Source: Burkholderiales bacterium
Lineage (GTDB): Bacteria; Pseudomonadota; Gammaproteobacteria; Burkholderiales; Burkholderiaceae_C
Assembly: GCA_017302505.1 (NCBI GenBank)
Contig: JAFLDH010000018.1
Location: forward strand, 1 to 32,137
Direction: 5' to 3'
Length of the DNA stretch: 32,137 nucleotides
Every line of letters begins with the position of its first letter. Within the stretch, counting starts at the first letter, position 1. Shown piece by piece: positions 16,912 through 24,946 of the stretch. Under the pieces are notes generated by a model, which was given only the letters and a program-made list of their open reading frames with translations, had not been told where the DNA came from and searched no databases. Position numbers and translations under genes: made by a program.

Positions 16912-17862
16912 TCAGCGACCAAACAGTGAGTAAATCATCTGCCGCAACTGCCCTCGGGCGGTGCGATGCGACCTGAAGAATTCGACGATCGCAGCCCGAG
17001 CTTCTGGTGAAGCTTCAACCCGGATGTCGGCGACATGCACTGGTGTGGGCGACAGCGACACCGTGAAGATGTCGGAGTCCTCGCCATGAGTGCCGGAGGC
17101 ATCGTTGCCGATGTTTCGCACCAGCGAACGTCCTGGATACAAGGTCAGCAAGGAGTCGAGAAAACAGGACGCGTGCCATCGCACCGCCCAAGAGTCATTC
17201 CGGCCCTGAACCTGTTGGCTCAGCATCCACGTGAACGGATAGGTGCCGTCGTAGTCGAACTGCCGAGTCAACCCTTGCGCTTTGAGCCTGGACAGCAGCC
17301 CGGCGCCATCGGCATCGAAGTGTCGCCAAGCGCGTGACCAAGTGGCCCAACCCCAGCAGTCTGCACCGCGAAGGAAAAACGTCTCCGGCAGCAACTGCCT
17401 AGTCGGATAGACATAGCCATGCACTGAAGCGACGCGTGGATCGTCACGATAGCGGACGAGCGCTTCATTCATGAAACGCAGGAAGTGCGGCGAAAGCTCC
17501 AGATCGTCCTCGAGCACGATGACGCGTCCGTGTTCGGCCACGATCTGGCTCACACCGTCCACAATGGAGCGCGCAAGTCCGAAGTTGCGCTCCCGATAGA
17601 CGCGGCGCACCGAACGGAATCCGGAGACCGAATCGACGAAGTGGCGAACCTGTTGAACCCCTGCCTGGTGTTCCTCGCGGCGAGCGGCGTCGCAATAGAA
17701 GGTGACGTCGGTGTCTTTCGCTTCGGGGTTGGCAAGCAGCGACTCAACGCTGCGCCGAAGGTGTTCTGCGCGAGCGTACGCAAAAACAGCGACGGGAGCA
17801 CAGCCCGAATCGCTGATCCGGCTTGCCTCGTCGCGACGTGAATCGGCGGTTCCCACTGTCAC
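16912..17862 (-). CDS. GT-A type glycosyltransferase
   Basis: Predicted 316 residues from GTG 17862, which overlaps the preceding stop (GTGA) with AAGGA about 8 bases upstream; the open frame further upstream belongs to the neighbour. CAPVAVFAYARAEHLRRSVESLL opens the catalytic part, spread over residues 21-43, then RNFGLARSIVDGV and the metal-binding VLEDD at 116-120 followed by SPHFLRFMNEAL. WGWATWSRAW is another conserved patch. This is the GNT-I/GT2-like family common in O-antigen clusters. Donor unknown. It lies 25 bases upstream of the cupin gene. Confidence 0.83.
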   Translation of the reverse strand: MTVGTADSRRDEASRISDSGCAPVAVFAYARAEHLRRSVESLLANPEAKDTDVTFYCDAARREEHQAGVQQVRHFVDSVSGFRSVRRVYRERNFGLARSIVDGVSQIVAEHGRVIVLEDDLELSPHFLRFMNEALVRYRDDPRVASVHGYVYPTRQLLPETFFLRGADCWGWATWSRAWRHFDADGAGLLSRLKAQGLTRQFDYDGTYPFTWMLSQQVQGRNDSWAVRWHASCFLDSLLTLYPGRSLVRNIGNDASGTHGEDSDIFTVSLSPTPVHVADIRVEASPEARAAIVEFFRSHRTARGQLRQMIYSLFGR

Positions 17863-18710
17863 GACGCCGTCCTTTGGCGAGGCATCGCCGTGCGAAGCAG
17901 TGTGCGTGCGAAGCGCAGCCAGATTCTTGCCAACTGCCCCGGCACCGCAGTCCAGGGGCACGCCATCAGCACAAACGCGCTCCATTGCATCGGATTGAAC
18001 TTGGCGCGGTTGGAGAGCGCTTGCCGCCAGAGTTCTCGAACGGAACCGGCGGATGGCGAGTCGATGCCTGTTGCCGAAAGGTCCATCTCCAGTCTGAAAC
18101 GGTCATCGACCATCAGACGTGCGCCTTGACGCTGGAGACGCAAAGTGAATTCGTAGTCACTCAGGTAATGTGGAAGCCACCGAGGCCGGAAACCGCCACT
18201 GCGCTTGAAGGTGCCCATGGTCATCAGCAACCCACGGGTGGACAAGCAGTTCGGCACTTCCCGTTCGCGGGCGGGTCGAAAGTCCAGCCTGCGAAGATCT
18301 GCGACAGCGCCCCGGTCCACTTCGCCAGCAACCGGGTCCAAGCCAATGGCCTGCACGCAGGCACGGCGGTTCTCGGACAGCACTCGAAGGCCTTGTTCGA
18401 AGAAGTCCGGAGCGATCTTCACATCGTCGTTGATGATCAGGACAGCATCGTTCTCGGCGCTGGGCTTGTCCTGCAAGTGCACATAGGCAAGCTGAAGCGC
18501 ACCAGCCCACCAAAGGTTGCCGCTTCCCTTCAAGACGACAAGGCGCGTGTCGCCGATGCATGCCCGCACGCGCGCCACGGTGTCGTCGGTGCATCCGTCG
18601 TCGACGAGGATCAAACAGTATTCGGAATGCGTCTGCTTCGCCGTGGCCGCGGCAAAGGCTTCGCTGATCGCCGCACGGTTGTGCACTGGAACGATGACGT
18701 GCAGCATCAT
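17859..18710 (-). CDS. GT2 family glycosyltransferase
   Basis: Predicted 283 residues from ATG 18710, which overlaps the stop of the methyltransferase before it (ATGA); a second ATG follows directly. LHVIVPVHNRA, VDDGCTDDT (36-44), GNLWWAGALQLAY (from 64) and the metal site NDDV (94-97) mark a GT2 enzyme of the rhamnosyltransferase-like branch. STRGLLMTMGTFKRSGGF and HYLSDYEFTLR are conserved downstream acceptor-binding motifs. The donor cannot be fixed; dTDP-rhamnose is attractive because rfbC and rfbD are in the same unit, but this is speculation. Its stop overlaps the next glycosyltransferase start (GTGA). Confidence 0.87.
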   Translation of the reverse strand: MMLHVIVPVHNRAAISEAFAAATAKQTHSEYCLILVDDGCTDDTVARVRACIGDTRLVVLKGSGNLWWAGALQLAYVHLQDKPSAENDAVLIINDDVKIAPDFFEQGLRVLSENRRACVQAIGLDPVAGEVDRGAVADLRRLDFRPAREREVPNCLSTRGLLMTMGTFKRSGGFRPRWLPHYLSDYEFTLRLQRQGARLMVDDRFRLEMDLSATGIDSPSAGSVRELWRQALSNRAKFNPMQWSAFVLMACPWTAVPGQLARIWLRFARTLLRTAMPRQRTAS

Positions 18711-19693
18711 TCGGCCTGCTTGCGGAAAAGGTAGACCGAGTTGTCGCCGATTCGCAGCGAATCGGTCAATCGTGTCAACACGGCATTGGCGCCCAGGCGA
18801 TCGAGGTAGCTCAGCAAACGAAGTGCGACGCGTTGTCCGGTCGTGCGATTCCGGCGAGGCAGCCAGTAAGCCGATGGCTCGCCGCTCCGCGGATAGGTGA
18901 CGAGATGGCCCCACTGGAAGCCCAGCCACGCGGCTGGCGAAACCGTCACGTGCCGCTCCAGCGAAAAACCCGCTTCCTCGGCGATGCGCTGCATCGAGTC
19001 CTGGCTGAAGAACTGCAGGTGATACGGTGCGTGCCAATGAATCCAGCGGCCTCCGAACAGCTTGGCGCCCCATCCATCCGCATTGGGGGTGCTGAGCACC
19101 AGCAAACCGCCTGGCCGGAGTACCTGATGAATGCCGCGGAGCACCCGCCCGGGCTCAGATACATGTTCCAGGACCTGGTCGAGTGTGACCACATCGAAGC
19201 TCGCAGGTGCGTAGTGGGCCGCATCGAACAGCCCGTGCCGCACTTGCAGGCCATGGCGCTCGGCCACTCGAAGGATATTGGCGTCGGCTTCCACGCCGTG
19301 GGCGTCGCACCCGCGGGCGCGGTGATAGCCCAGGGACTCGCCAAATCCGCAACCTATGTCGAGCACGCGCACATTGCGCGGAACCCAGCGGAATGCGTTG
19401 GCCCGACGACCGTGCCACCAAGCATCGAAGCCATCGGACTCTTCGGGTGGAGACCACGCATCCAGGTCAAAGCTCGAGCGTGGATAGTACCGGGTGTACA
19501 GGTCTGCAATCTGCTCGTCAGACATCCGGGCATCGAGGCTGCGATGTCCGCACGAGTGGCAGCGCAGCAGTTCGAAGTCCCCAGGAAAGCCATAGCGGTC
19601 ATCGTGCAGCCTACGCTCGGGCAGCGACGCTTCGCCGCACACGACACATTGCCGAATCGGTGTGCTGTCGTTCGGGCTGGCGTTGGATGTCAC
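18707..19693 (-). CDS. Class I SAM methyltransferase with N-terminal four-cysteine motif
   Basis: Predicted 328 residues from GTG 19693 (GTGA overlap with the FkbM gene stop). Two Cys-x2-Cys pairs (C16/C19, C45/C48) suggest a zinc ribbon, followed by motif I LDIGCGFG (111-118), TLDQVLEHVSEPG, VLRPGGLLVLSTPN and a C-terminal segment with HWHAPYHLQFFS that is conserved in this Methyltransf_23-like group. It is a second, clearly different member of the same architecture as the gene at 11559-12329. Neighbours on both sides are a FkbM methyltransferase and a glycosyltransferase, so the acceptor is probably the growing lipid-linked glycan or a nucleotide sugar. Confidence 0.83.
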   Translation of the reverse strand: MTSNASPNDSTPIRQCVVCGEASLPERRLHDDRYGFPGDFELLRCHSCGHRSLDARMSDEQIADLYTRYYPRSSFDLDAWSPPEESDGFDAWWHGRRANAFRWVPRNVRVLDIGCGFGESLGYHRARGCDAHGVEADANILRVAERHGLQVRHGLFDAAHYAPASFDVVTLDQVLEHVSEPGRVLRGIHQVLRPGGLLVLSTPNADGWGAKLFGGRWIHWHAPYHLQFFSQDSMQRIAEEAGFSLERHVTVSPAAWLGFQWGHLVTYPRSGEPSAYWLPRRNRTTGQRVALRLLSYLDRLGANAVLTRLTDSLRIGDNSVYLFRKQAE

Positions 19694-20484
19694 GCCGACT
19701 CCCGCTCGAAGAACACGTTGTACAGGCGATCGTGATGTTCGGCCCGGAATTCGACCATGCTGCCGCCGACGAGTACCCGAGCCCGATAGCCACGAGACTT
19801 CATCCAAGTGCAGACTTCGTCGATCGACGTGCCGAAGGCCTGCAGGTTCTGGTTGTACAACTCGACCAGCACCAGCCGAGGCCGGCGGCTCGCTCCGAAA
19901 AGCCCTACGGCACCCTGCAGAACGCGAAGCTCGGCGCCTTCGACGTCGATCTTCATCACGTCGGGCACGATGTCTCCGGCGGCTTGGCAGTAGCCGTCGA
20001 GCGTGGTGGCTTCGCACTCGAAGCGCCGAACCTCGGCCTTTCGACCCGTGTCGATCATTGACGAGTAGGCGCTGTCGGCAGCCAGCGAGAAGGTGACACG
20101 TCCAGGCTGGTCGCTGACGCACTTGCGCACCACCTGCACGTTGCTCACCTGGTTCAAGTACAGCGAGACCTGAATCAAGCTGGCATTCAGGTCGATCGGC
20201 TCAAAGGCGTGAATCTGCGCCGTGGGATGCGATCGACCCGTGGGGACGCAGTAGGCTCCCACATTGGCCCCAACGTCGAACACCGTGTCGTTGTCGCGTA
20301 CGGCCGACAGAAAGTGTTGCAGGTCTTCGGTCTCGAATTCGCCGAGCGCCATGTTTCGGCCCACGTCCTCGTGGGGCCGCACGAGCATGTTGCAACCCAT
20401 GAAGCGGGTCTGCACGACGGGAGGGCCCAATCGCAATTGACGAGCTGCAAGGCGTCGGCGGTACTGCGAAACGATCGAAGGCAT
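19690..20484 (-). CDS. FkbM family methyltransferase
   Basis: A 264-residue protein. FDVGANVGAY (from 69), IHAFEPIDLN, then KIDVEGAELRVLQGA and LVLVELYNQN are the core FkbM motifs. FkbM enzymes O-methylate hydroxyl groups, and many in glycan loci methylate sugars. ATG 20484 lies 24 bases after the flippase stop, and the gene is GTGA-coupled to the next methyltransferase. There are no membrane segments or signal peptide, so it should act in the cytoplasm. Which sugar hydroxyl is methylated cannot be read. Confidence 0.88.
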   Translation of the reverse strand: MPSIVSQYRRRLAARQLRLGPPVVQTRFMGCNMLVRPHEDVGRNMALGEFETEDLQHFLSAVRDNDTVFDVGANVGAYCVPTGRSHPTAQIHAFEPIDLNASLIQVSLYLNQVSNVQVVRKCVSDQPGRVTFSLAADSAYSSMIDTGRKAEVRRFECEATTLDGYCQAAGDIVPDVMKIDVEGAELRVLQGAVGLFGASRRPRLVLVELYNQNLQAFGTSIDEVCTWMKSRGYRARVLVGGSMVEFRAEHHDRLYNVFFERESA

Positions 20485-20508
20485 GGTGGCTGGGGCCTGC
20501 AGTCAGGT

Positions 20509-21864
20509 TCAGTGGCGTGCGCCAAGCGACTTCGCCGCACGCCAGGGCGCGGTGAGGGTGCGCATCATCAGTACGAAGTTGCGCCTGGCACGAGGAAACA
20601 GCAATTGGATCGGCAGCAGGCCGATTTGCGTGACTACCGTGGCCCAGGCAGCGCCGAGCGCGCCGTGATCCGGTATCAGCAGCAGATTCAGGGTGACATT
20701 GAGCGCGGCGCCTGCGGCTGTGTAGTAAAGGCCATAGCGCTGCAGTCCTTCGGCCAGGAGCCAGCGACTGTGCACCACCGACAGCGCCACAGCGATGCCC
20801 GCCCATGCCTGCACCTGCAGAACGCTAGTGGCTTGGGCGTAGGCCGAACCGTACAACATGGGCACGAAGATCGGTGCGAGCGCCACGATGAGCAGGGCGA
20901 CGCCAATGCCCATCCACGCCATCAGATCGTACAGACGCTGCACATAAGCCTCGTAGACAGCCTCGCCTTCTGCGCGGCGCGCGACGATGACCGGAAAGGC
21001 GGCCGTGGCGATGGAGATGGGTATGAAATACCAGACCTCGGCGATGCGAAGCGCTGCGGAGAACTGACCCACCTCTGCATCGCCGACCATGGCGGCCAGC
21101 ATGACTTGATCGACGCGCATGTAGATCACCACTGCCATGCTGGACAGGATCAGTGGCCAGCTTTCTCGCAGCAGCATCCGTGCGGTCGGACCGTGCCATC
21201 GCCAGCGCAGCTGCGCGTCGTTGTCGCGCACCCATGCGCGCCAGAGCAGGAGCGCGGCCAGCGCTGCTTCGATGACCAACGTGGCTCCAAACCACGCAAT
21301 CGGTGCGTCAATTGCCAACAGCGCCAGACGCAGAAGCATCGCCGCCATGTAGGCAATGTTCGCCGCCACAACGGATGGTCTGGAATGCATGCGTGCCTGA
21401 AAGTGGTAATCAAGCACCTGGGAGGTCTGGAACACCAGCATCGCTGCGTTGCAGGCCACCAGCAAGACAGGTAGCGCCTCGTCGGGCCGAATCCAGGCCA
21501 TCAGCAGCGTGGCCAGCACGGCGAGCGAGGTGGCGGCAGCCAGGCGCATCAGCATGGCGGTGCCGAGCAGCGCTCCTGCGTCGGCGCCTTCTCGTACAAG
21601 TTCGCGGACCAGCACGCCGTCCATGCCCAGCATTGCGACGGCACCAAAGAAAGCCACGAAGGCGATCGTGTAGTTCCAAACACCAAAGGCCTCTGGACCG
21701 AAATGGCGTGCCAGCCAGACCGTGACCACGAGACCCAGGCCCAGCCTGACCACCTTGTCGCCGATCAGCCAGGCCGAGTTGGTGGCCACGCGTCGGATCG
21801 ACATGCCGGACCCCGCCATCGCGTGCGTTGGTGTGACCGGCGGTGTTCGGGAGGCCAGGCTCAT
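20509..21864 (-). CDS. wzx: Wzx-type flippase (MOP superfamily polysaccharide transporter)
   Basis: A 451-residue polytopic protein with about 12-14 hydrophobic segments. The N-terminal [20 protein letters not shown] and [15 protein letters not shown] patterns, [19 protein letters not shown] at the middle, and the [14 protein letters not shown] repeat are typical of Wzx/RfbX. It should flip the finished undecaprenyl-diphosphate-linked repeat across the inner membrane. The first 20 residues are polar and an internal ATG (residue 16 or 21) is a possible true start, but ATG 21864 overlaps the gmd stop (ATGA). It is the only flippase in the window. Confidence 0.9.
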   Translation of the reverse strand: MSLASRTPPVTPTHAMAGSGMSIRRVATNSAWLIGDKVVRLGLGLVVTVWLARHFGPEAFGVWNYTIAFVAFFGAVAMLGMDGVLVRELVREGADAGALLGTAMLMRLAAATSLAVLATLLMAWIRPDEALPVLLVACNAAMLVFQTSQVLDYHFQARMHSRPSVVAANIAYMAAMLLRLALLAIDAPIAWFGATLVIEAALAALLLWRAWVRDNDAQLRWRWHGPTARMLLRESWPLILSSMAVVIYMRVDQVMLAAMVGDAEVGQFSAALRIAEVWYFIPISIATAAFPVIVARRAEGEAVYEAYVQRLYDLMAWMGIGVALLIVALAPIFVPMLYGSAYAQATSVLQVQAWAGIAVALSVVHSRWLLAEGLQRYGLYYTAAGAALNVTLNLLLIPDHGALGAAWATVVTQIGLLPIQLLFPRARRNFVLMMRTLTAPWRAAKSLGARH

Positions 21865-22982
21865 TCGTGGTGGTCGTATGCCTTGAAGCCCGCCTGCCGG
21901 ATGAGGTGGTCGCGGCTGGCTGCCTGGAAGTCGGCTTCAACCATCTCGCGAACCAGCTCATCGAAGCCAACCTTGGGCACCCAGCCCAGCTTGGCCTTGG
22001 CCTTGCTCGGATCACCCAGCAGCGTTTCCACCTCCGTGGGACGGTAGTAGCGTGGGTCCACCCGAACCACCACCTGCCCTGGCTGCACCCGGGCGCGTTC
22101 GCCAGTCACGGCACGCACCGTCGCTGTCTCCTTGTCACCGTGGCCCTGGAACTCAAGCTCGATGCCCAGTTCTGTCGCCGCCGCTTGAACGAACTGCCGC
22201 ACGCTGTACTGCACCCCCGTGGCGATGACGAAGTCTTCGGGCTGCTGCTGCTGCAGCATCAGCCATTGCATCTCAACGTAGTCCTTGGCGTGGCCCCAGT
22301 CGCGCAGCGCGCTCAGGTTGCCCAGGTACAGGCAATCCTGCAGGCCCAGCGCGATGCGCGCCATCGCCCGCGTGATCTTGCGGGTGACGAAGGTCTCACC
22401 GCGCAGCGGGCTCTCATGGTTGAAGAGGATGCCGTTGCAGGCGTACAGGCCATAAGCCTCGCGGTAGTTGACGGTGATCCAGTAAGCGTAGAGCTTGGCC
22501 ACCGCATAGGGGCTGCGAGGGTAGAAGGGCGTCTTTTCGGTCTGAGGCACTTCCTGCACCAGACCGTACAGCTCGGAGGTGCTCGCCTGGTAGAAGCGCG
22601 TCTTCTTCTCCAGCCCCAGGATGCGGATCGCCTCCAGGATGCGCAGGGTGCCGATGCCGTCGGCGTTGGCGGTGTACTCCGGTGTCTCGAAGCTCACCGC
22701 CACGTGGCTCATGGCCGCCAGGTTGTAGATCTCGTCCGGCTGCACCTGCTGGATGATCCGTATCAGGTTGGTGCTGTCGGTCAGATCACCGTAGTGCAGC
22801 ACGAAGCGCGGGTGGTCGACGTGCGGGTCCTGGTACAGGTGATCGATGCGGTCGGTGTTGAACAGGCTCGCCCGTCGCTTGACACCGTGAACCACGTAAC
22901 CTTTGTCCAGCAGCAGTTCGGCGAGGTAGGCGCCATCCTGGCCGGTAACGCCAGTGATCAGGGCTACTTTGGGGGAAGTCAT
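21861..22982 (-). CDS. gmd: GDP-mannose 4,6-dehydratase
   Basis: A 373-residue SDR enzyme of standard length. GVTGQDG (11-17) binds NADP; the active site reads T135, E137 (STSELYG), Y159 and K163 (YAVAK); [10 protein letters not shown] and [16 protein letters not shown] are Gmd signatures. It makes GDP-4-keto-6-deoxy-D-mannose, the shared precursor for GDP-L-fucose (fcl, directly upstream) and GDP-perosamine (per, in the same unit). Start and stop both overlap neighbours by ATGA. A run of four glutamines (LQQQQPEDF) near residue 240 comes from CAG repeats and is in frame. No GDP-mannose-making genes (manB/manC) are in the window. Confidence 0.96.
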   Translation of the reverse strand: MTSPKVALITGVTGQDGAYLAELLLDKGYVVHGVKRRASLFNTDRIDHLYQDPHVDHPRFVLHYGDLTDSTNLIRIIQQVQPDEIYNLAAMSHVAVSFETPEYTANADGIGTLRILEAIRILGLEKKTRFYQASTSELYGLVQEVPQTEKTPFYPRSPYAVAKLYAYWITVNYREAYGLYACNGILFNHESPLRGETFVTRKITRAMARIALGLQDCLYLGNLSALRDWGHAKDYVEMQWLMLQQQQPEDFVIATGVQYSVRQFVQAAATELGIELEFQGHGDKETATVRAVTGERARVQPGQVVVRVDPRYYRPTEVETLLGDPSKAKAKLGWVPKVGFDELVREMVEADFQAASRDHLIRQAGFKAYDHHE

Positions 22983-23938
22983 GCGGTTCCTTCGCGTTGC
23001 ACGGGTGAGTTGTCCTGCCGGAATGGGGCGGATGCGTAGGCCTGCGCGATGCCTTCGCGCAAGCCGGTCCGAGCACGCCAGCCCAATGCAGCCATGCGGC
23101 TGACATCGAGCAGCTTGCGCGGCGTGCCGTCGGGTTTGCTGTGGTCGTAGACGATCCGTCCGCGGAATCCGACCACGTCCATCACCGCTTCGGCGAGTTC
23201 CCGAATGGTCACGTCCTGCCCGGTACCCAGGTTCAGCAGGGCGCCGTCGTAGCCGCGCTCCATCAGGAACACACAGGCATCGGCCAGGTCATCCACATAG
23301 AGAAACTCGCGTCGCGGCGTACCGCTTCCCCAGACCACGTACTCCGCATCGCCACGAGCCTTGGCCTCGTGTGCCTTGCGCAGCAGGGCGGGCAGCACGT
23401 GGCTGTTGGCCAGGTCGTAGTTGTCGTTCGGGCCGTACAGATTGGTTGGCATCACGCTGACGTACTGCCGGCCATACTGGCGCTGATAGCTCTCGCAGAG
23501 CTTCACGCCAGCGATCTTGGCGATGGCATAGGGCTCATTGGTGGCTTCAAGGGGCCCGGTCAGCAAGTACTCTTCCTTGATCGGCTGCGGGCAATCGCGC
23601 GGGTAGATGCAACTGGAGCCCAGGAACATCAGCCGCTGCACTCCCGCCAGGTGAGCGCCATGGATCAGGTTGTTCTGGATTGCCAGGTTCTGGTACAGGA
23701 AGTCAGCTCGGTATTGATCGTTGGCCTGGATACCCCCCACCTTGGCCGCGGCGATGAAGATGTAGTCAGGTCGCTGGTCAGCCAAGAACGCGTGCACGGC
23801 GCGTTGGTCCAGCAGGTCCAGCTCGGTGCGGCTGCGCAGCACCAAGTTGTCATAGCCGCCTGACTGCAGCCGGCGCACGATGGCGCTTCCGACCATGCCT
23901 CGGTGACCGGTAACGAAGATGCGGGCATGGCGGTCCAT
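22979..23938 (-). CDS. fcl: GDP-L-fucose synthase
   Basis: Predicted 319 residues from ATG 23938, which overlaps the regulator stop as TGATG; AGGAAAG lies just upstream and excludes the longer start at 23956. GHRGMVG (11-17), the S108/S109/C110 site in GSSCIYP, and Y137-x3-K141 (YAIAK) match Fcl/WcaG catalytic residues; [12 protein letters not shown] and NSHVLPALL complete the pattern. It epimerises C3/C5 and reduces C4 of the Gmd product to GDP-L-fucose. It is followed by gmd with ATGA overlap; in most loci gmd comes first, so the order is reversed here. Confidence 0.95.
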   Translation of the reverse strand: MDRHARIFVTGHRGMVGSAIVRRLQSGGYDNLVLRSRTELDLLDQRAVHAFLADQRPDYIFIAAAKVGGIQANDQYRADFLYQNLAIQNNLIHGAHLAGVQRLMFLGSSCIYPRDCPQPIKEEYLLTGPLEATNEPYAIAKIAGVKLCESYQRQYGRQYVSVMPTNLYGPNDNYDLANSHVLPALLRKAHEAKARGDAEYVVWGSGTPRREFLYVDDLADACVFLMERGYDGALLNLGTGQDVTIRELAEAVMDVVGFRGRIVYDHSKPDGTPRKLLDVSRMAALGWRARTGLREGIAQAYASAPFRQDNSPVQREGTA

Positions 23939-24327
23939 CAGGCACTTTCCTTCCATTGCGGCGTGTCTGCCAGTTCGTCGCGCAGCGAGACGATGGTCTG
24001 GCGCAGCTGCTCGAATTCGGCTTCCTTGCGCGAAAGGAAGGCCCTTGTCAGGCGCACCTTCTCACGCAATCCACTGGGCGTCAGCACGTAGGCATAGGCC
24101 AGCTTGTTGTCACTGCGGCGGAAGTTGCCAGCCTTCACGAGGCCTTTGTCGAGCAGCGAGTGCAAGACGTAATGGGCCTTGCCCAGGCTCAGCCCCAGTG
24201 CTTCGGACAGCTCGCGCTGCGACATCTCCGGGCGCTGCTCGAGCAGGCGCAGCACGGCCAATCGCGCCGCTTCGGCGTCGCCGGGTTGAGGTTGCAAGGC
24301 CGCAGGGACTTGAGGCTGTTCAATCAT
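23938..24327 (-). CDS. MarR family EPS-associated transcriptional regulator
   Basis: Predicted 129 residues from ATG 24327. A winged helix-turn-helix (SQRELSEALGLSLGKAHYVLHSL, about 36-58) with a wing through FRRSDNKLAYAYVLTP (69-84) is followed by a C-terminal helix rich in charged residues (about 86-120) suited to dimerisation. This matches the MarR-type regulators named for exopolysaccharide loci. It probably controls the genes around it. The start codon lies at the centre of a perfect palindrome (24316-24334), and a TACAAT box lies 11 bases before the ATG, suggesting autoregulation. The ligand is unknown. Confidence 0.87.
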   Translation of the reverse strand: MIEQPQVPAALQPQPGDAEAARLAVLRLLEQRPEMSQRELSEALGLSLGKAHYVLHSLLDKGLVKAGNFRRSDNKLAYAYVLTPSGLREKVRLTRAFLSRKEAEFEQLRQTIVSLRDELADTPQWKESA

Positions 24328-24334
24328 TGAACAG
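24316..24334 (-). promoter_or_regulatory. Palindromic operator candidate over the regulator start codon
   Basis: The 19 bases read CTGTTCAAT-C-ATTGAACAG on the plus strand, two perfect 9-base arms around one base. On the minus strand the centre base is the G of the ATG at 24327-24325. Length and symmetry suit a MarR dimer; binding by the encoded regulator is inference. Confidence 0.6.
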
Positions 24335-24337
24335 GCG

Positions 24338-24343
24338 ATTGTA
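24338..24343 (-). promoter_or_regulatory. Possible -10 box (TACAAT) for the MarR-type regulator
   Basis: Read on the minus strand the hexamer is TACAAT, 10 bases before the ATG. A start site about 7 bases downstream would fall inside the palindrome, so a bound dimer would block initiation. I see no convincing -35 hexamer at 16-18 bases upstream, so this is weak. Confidence 0.35.
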
Positions 24344-24365
24344 GGCCCTGCTTGCCACCCCTCCT

Positions 24366-24917
24366 TCAGTCGAAATGCGGGCTTTCCGCGAAGAATGGCG
24401 CTGAGGCGTCGCGGGCCGTCAGCACCGGGGCCTGACCGATGGTGGGCCACTCGATACCCAGCGCCGGGTCATCCCAGCGAATGCACCGCTCGGTCTGAGG
24501 AGCGTAGTAGTCGGTGGTCTTGTACAGGAAGTCGGCCCCGTCCCCGGTCACCAGGAAACCATGCGCAAGGCCGGGCGGCAGCCAGACCATGCGGTGATTG
24601 CTGCCACTGAGGCTGATGCCCGCCCAGCGGCCAAACGTCGGGCTGCTGCGCCGCAAGTCGACGGCCACGTCGAACACTTCGCCCTGGGTGACCCGCACCA
24701 GCTTGCCCTGGGCATGCGGCGGCAACTGGTAGTGCAAGCCCCGCAGCACGCCATGGGCCGAGCGCGAATGGTTGTCCTGGACAAAGCGCACCTCCGAGCC
24801 CAGCGCCTCGTCGAACGCGCGAGCGTTGTAGCTCTCCATGAAGAAGCCGCGCGCATCCCCAAATACCTTGGGTTCCAGGATCAGCATGCCTTCGATGGCG
24901 GTCTTCAGGATCTTCAT
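24366..24917 (-). CDS. rfbC: dTDP-4-dehydrorhamnose 3,5-epimerase
   Basis: Predicted 183 residues from ATG 24917, the normal RmlC length; a TTG at 24950 overlapping the rfbD stop is the alternative. The cupin-type fold shows GDARGFFMESY, the catalytic H62 in VLRGLHYQ, VAVDLRRSSPTFG, WLPPGLAHGF and Y132 in DFLYKTTDYY. It epimerises C3 and C5 of dTDP-4-keto-6-deoxyglucose on the way to dTDP-L-rhamnose. rfbD is directly upstream, but rfbA and rfbB are not in the window. The regulator gene follows after 38 bases. Confidence 0.95.
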   Translation of the reverse strand: MKILKTAIEGMLILEPKVFGDARGFFMESYNARAFDEALGSEVRFVQDNHSRSAHGVLRGLHYQLPPHAQGKLVRVTQGEVFDVAVDLRRSSPTFGRWAGISLSGSNHRMVWLPPGLAHGFLVTGDGADFLYKTTDYYAPQTERCIRWDDPALGIEWPTIGQAPVLTARDASAPFFAESPHFD

Positions 24918-24946
24918 GAGGGTTTCGTCGGGTCGGTTGGCTGCGG

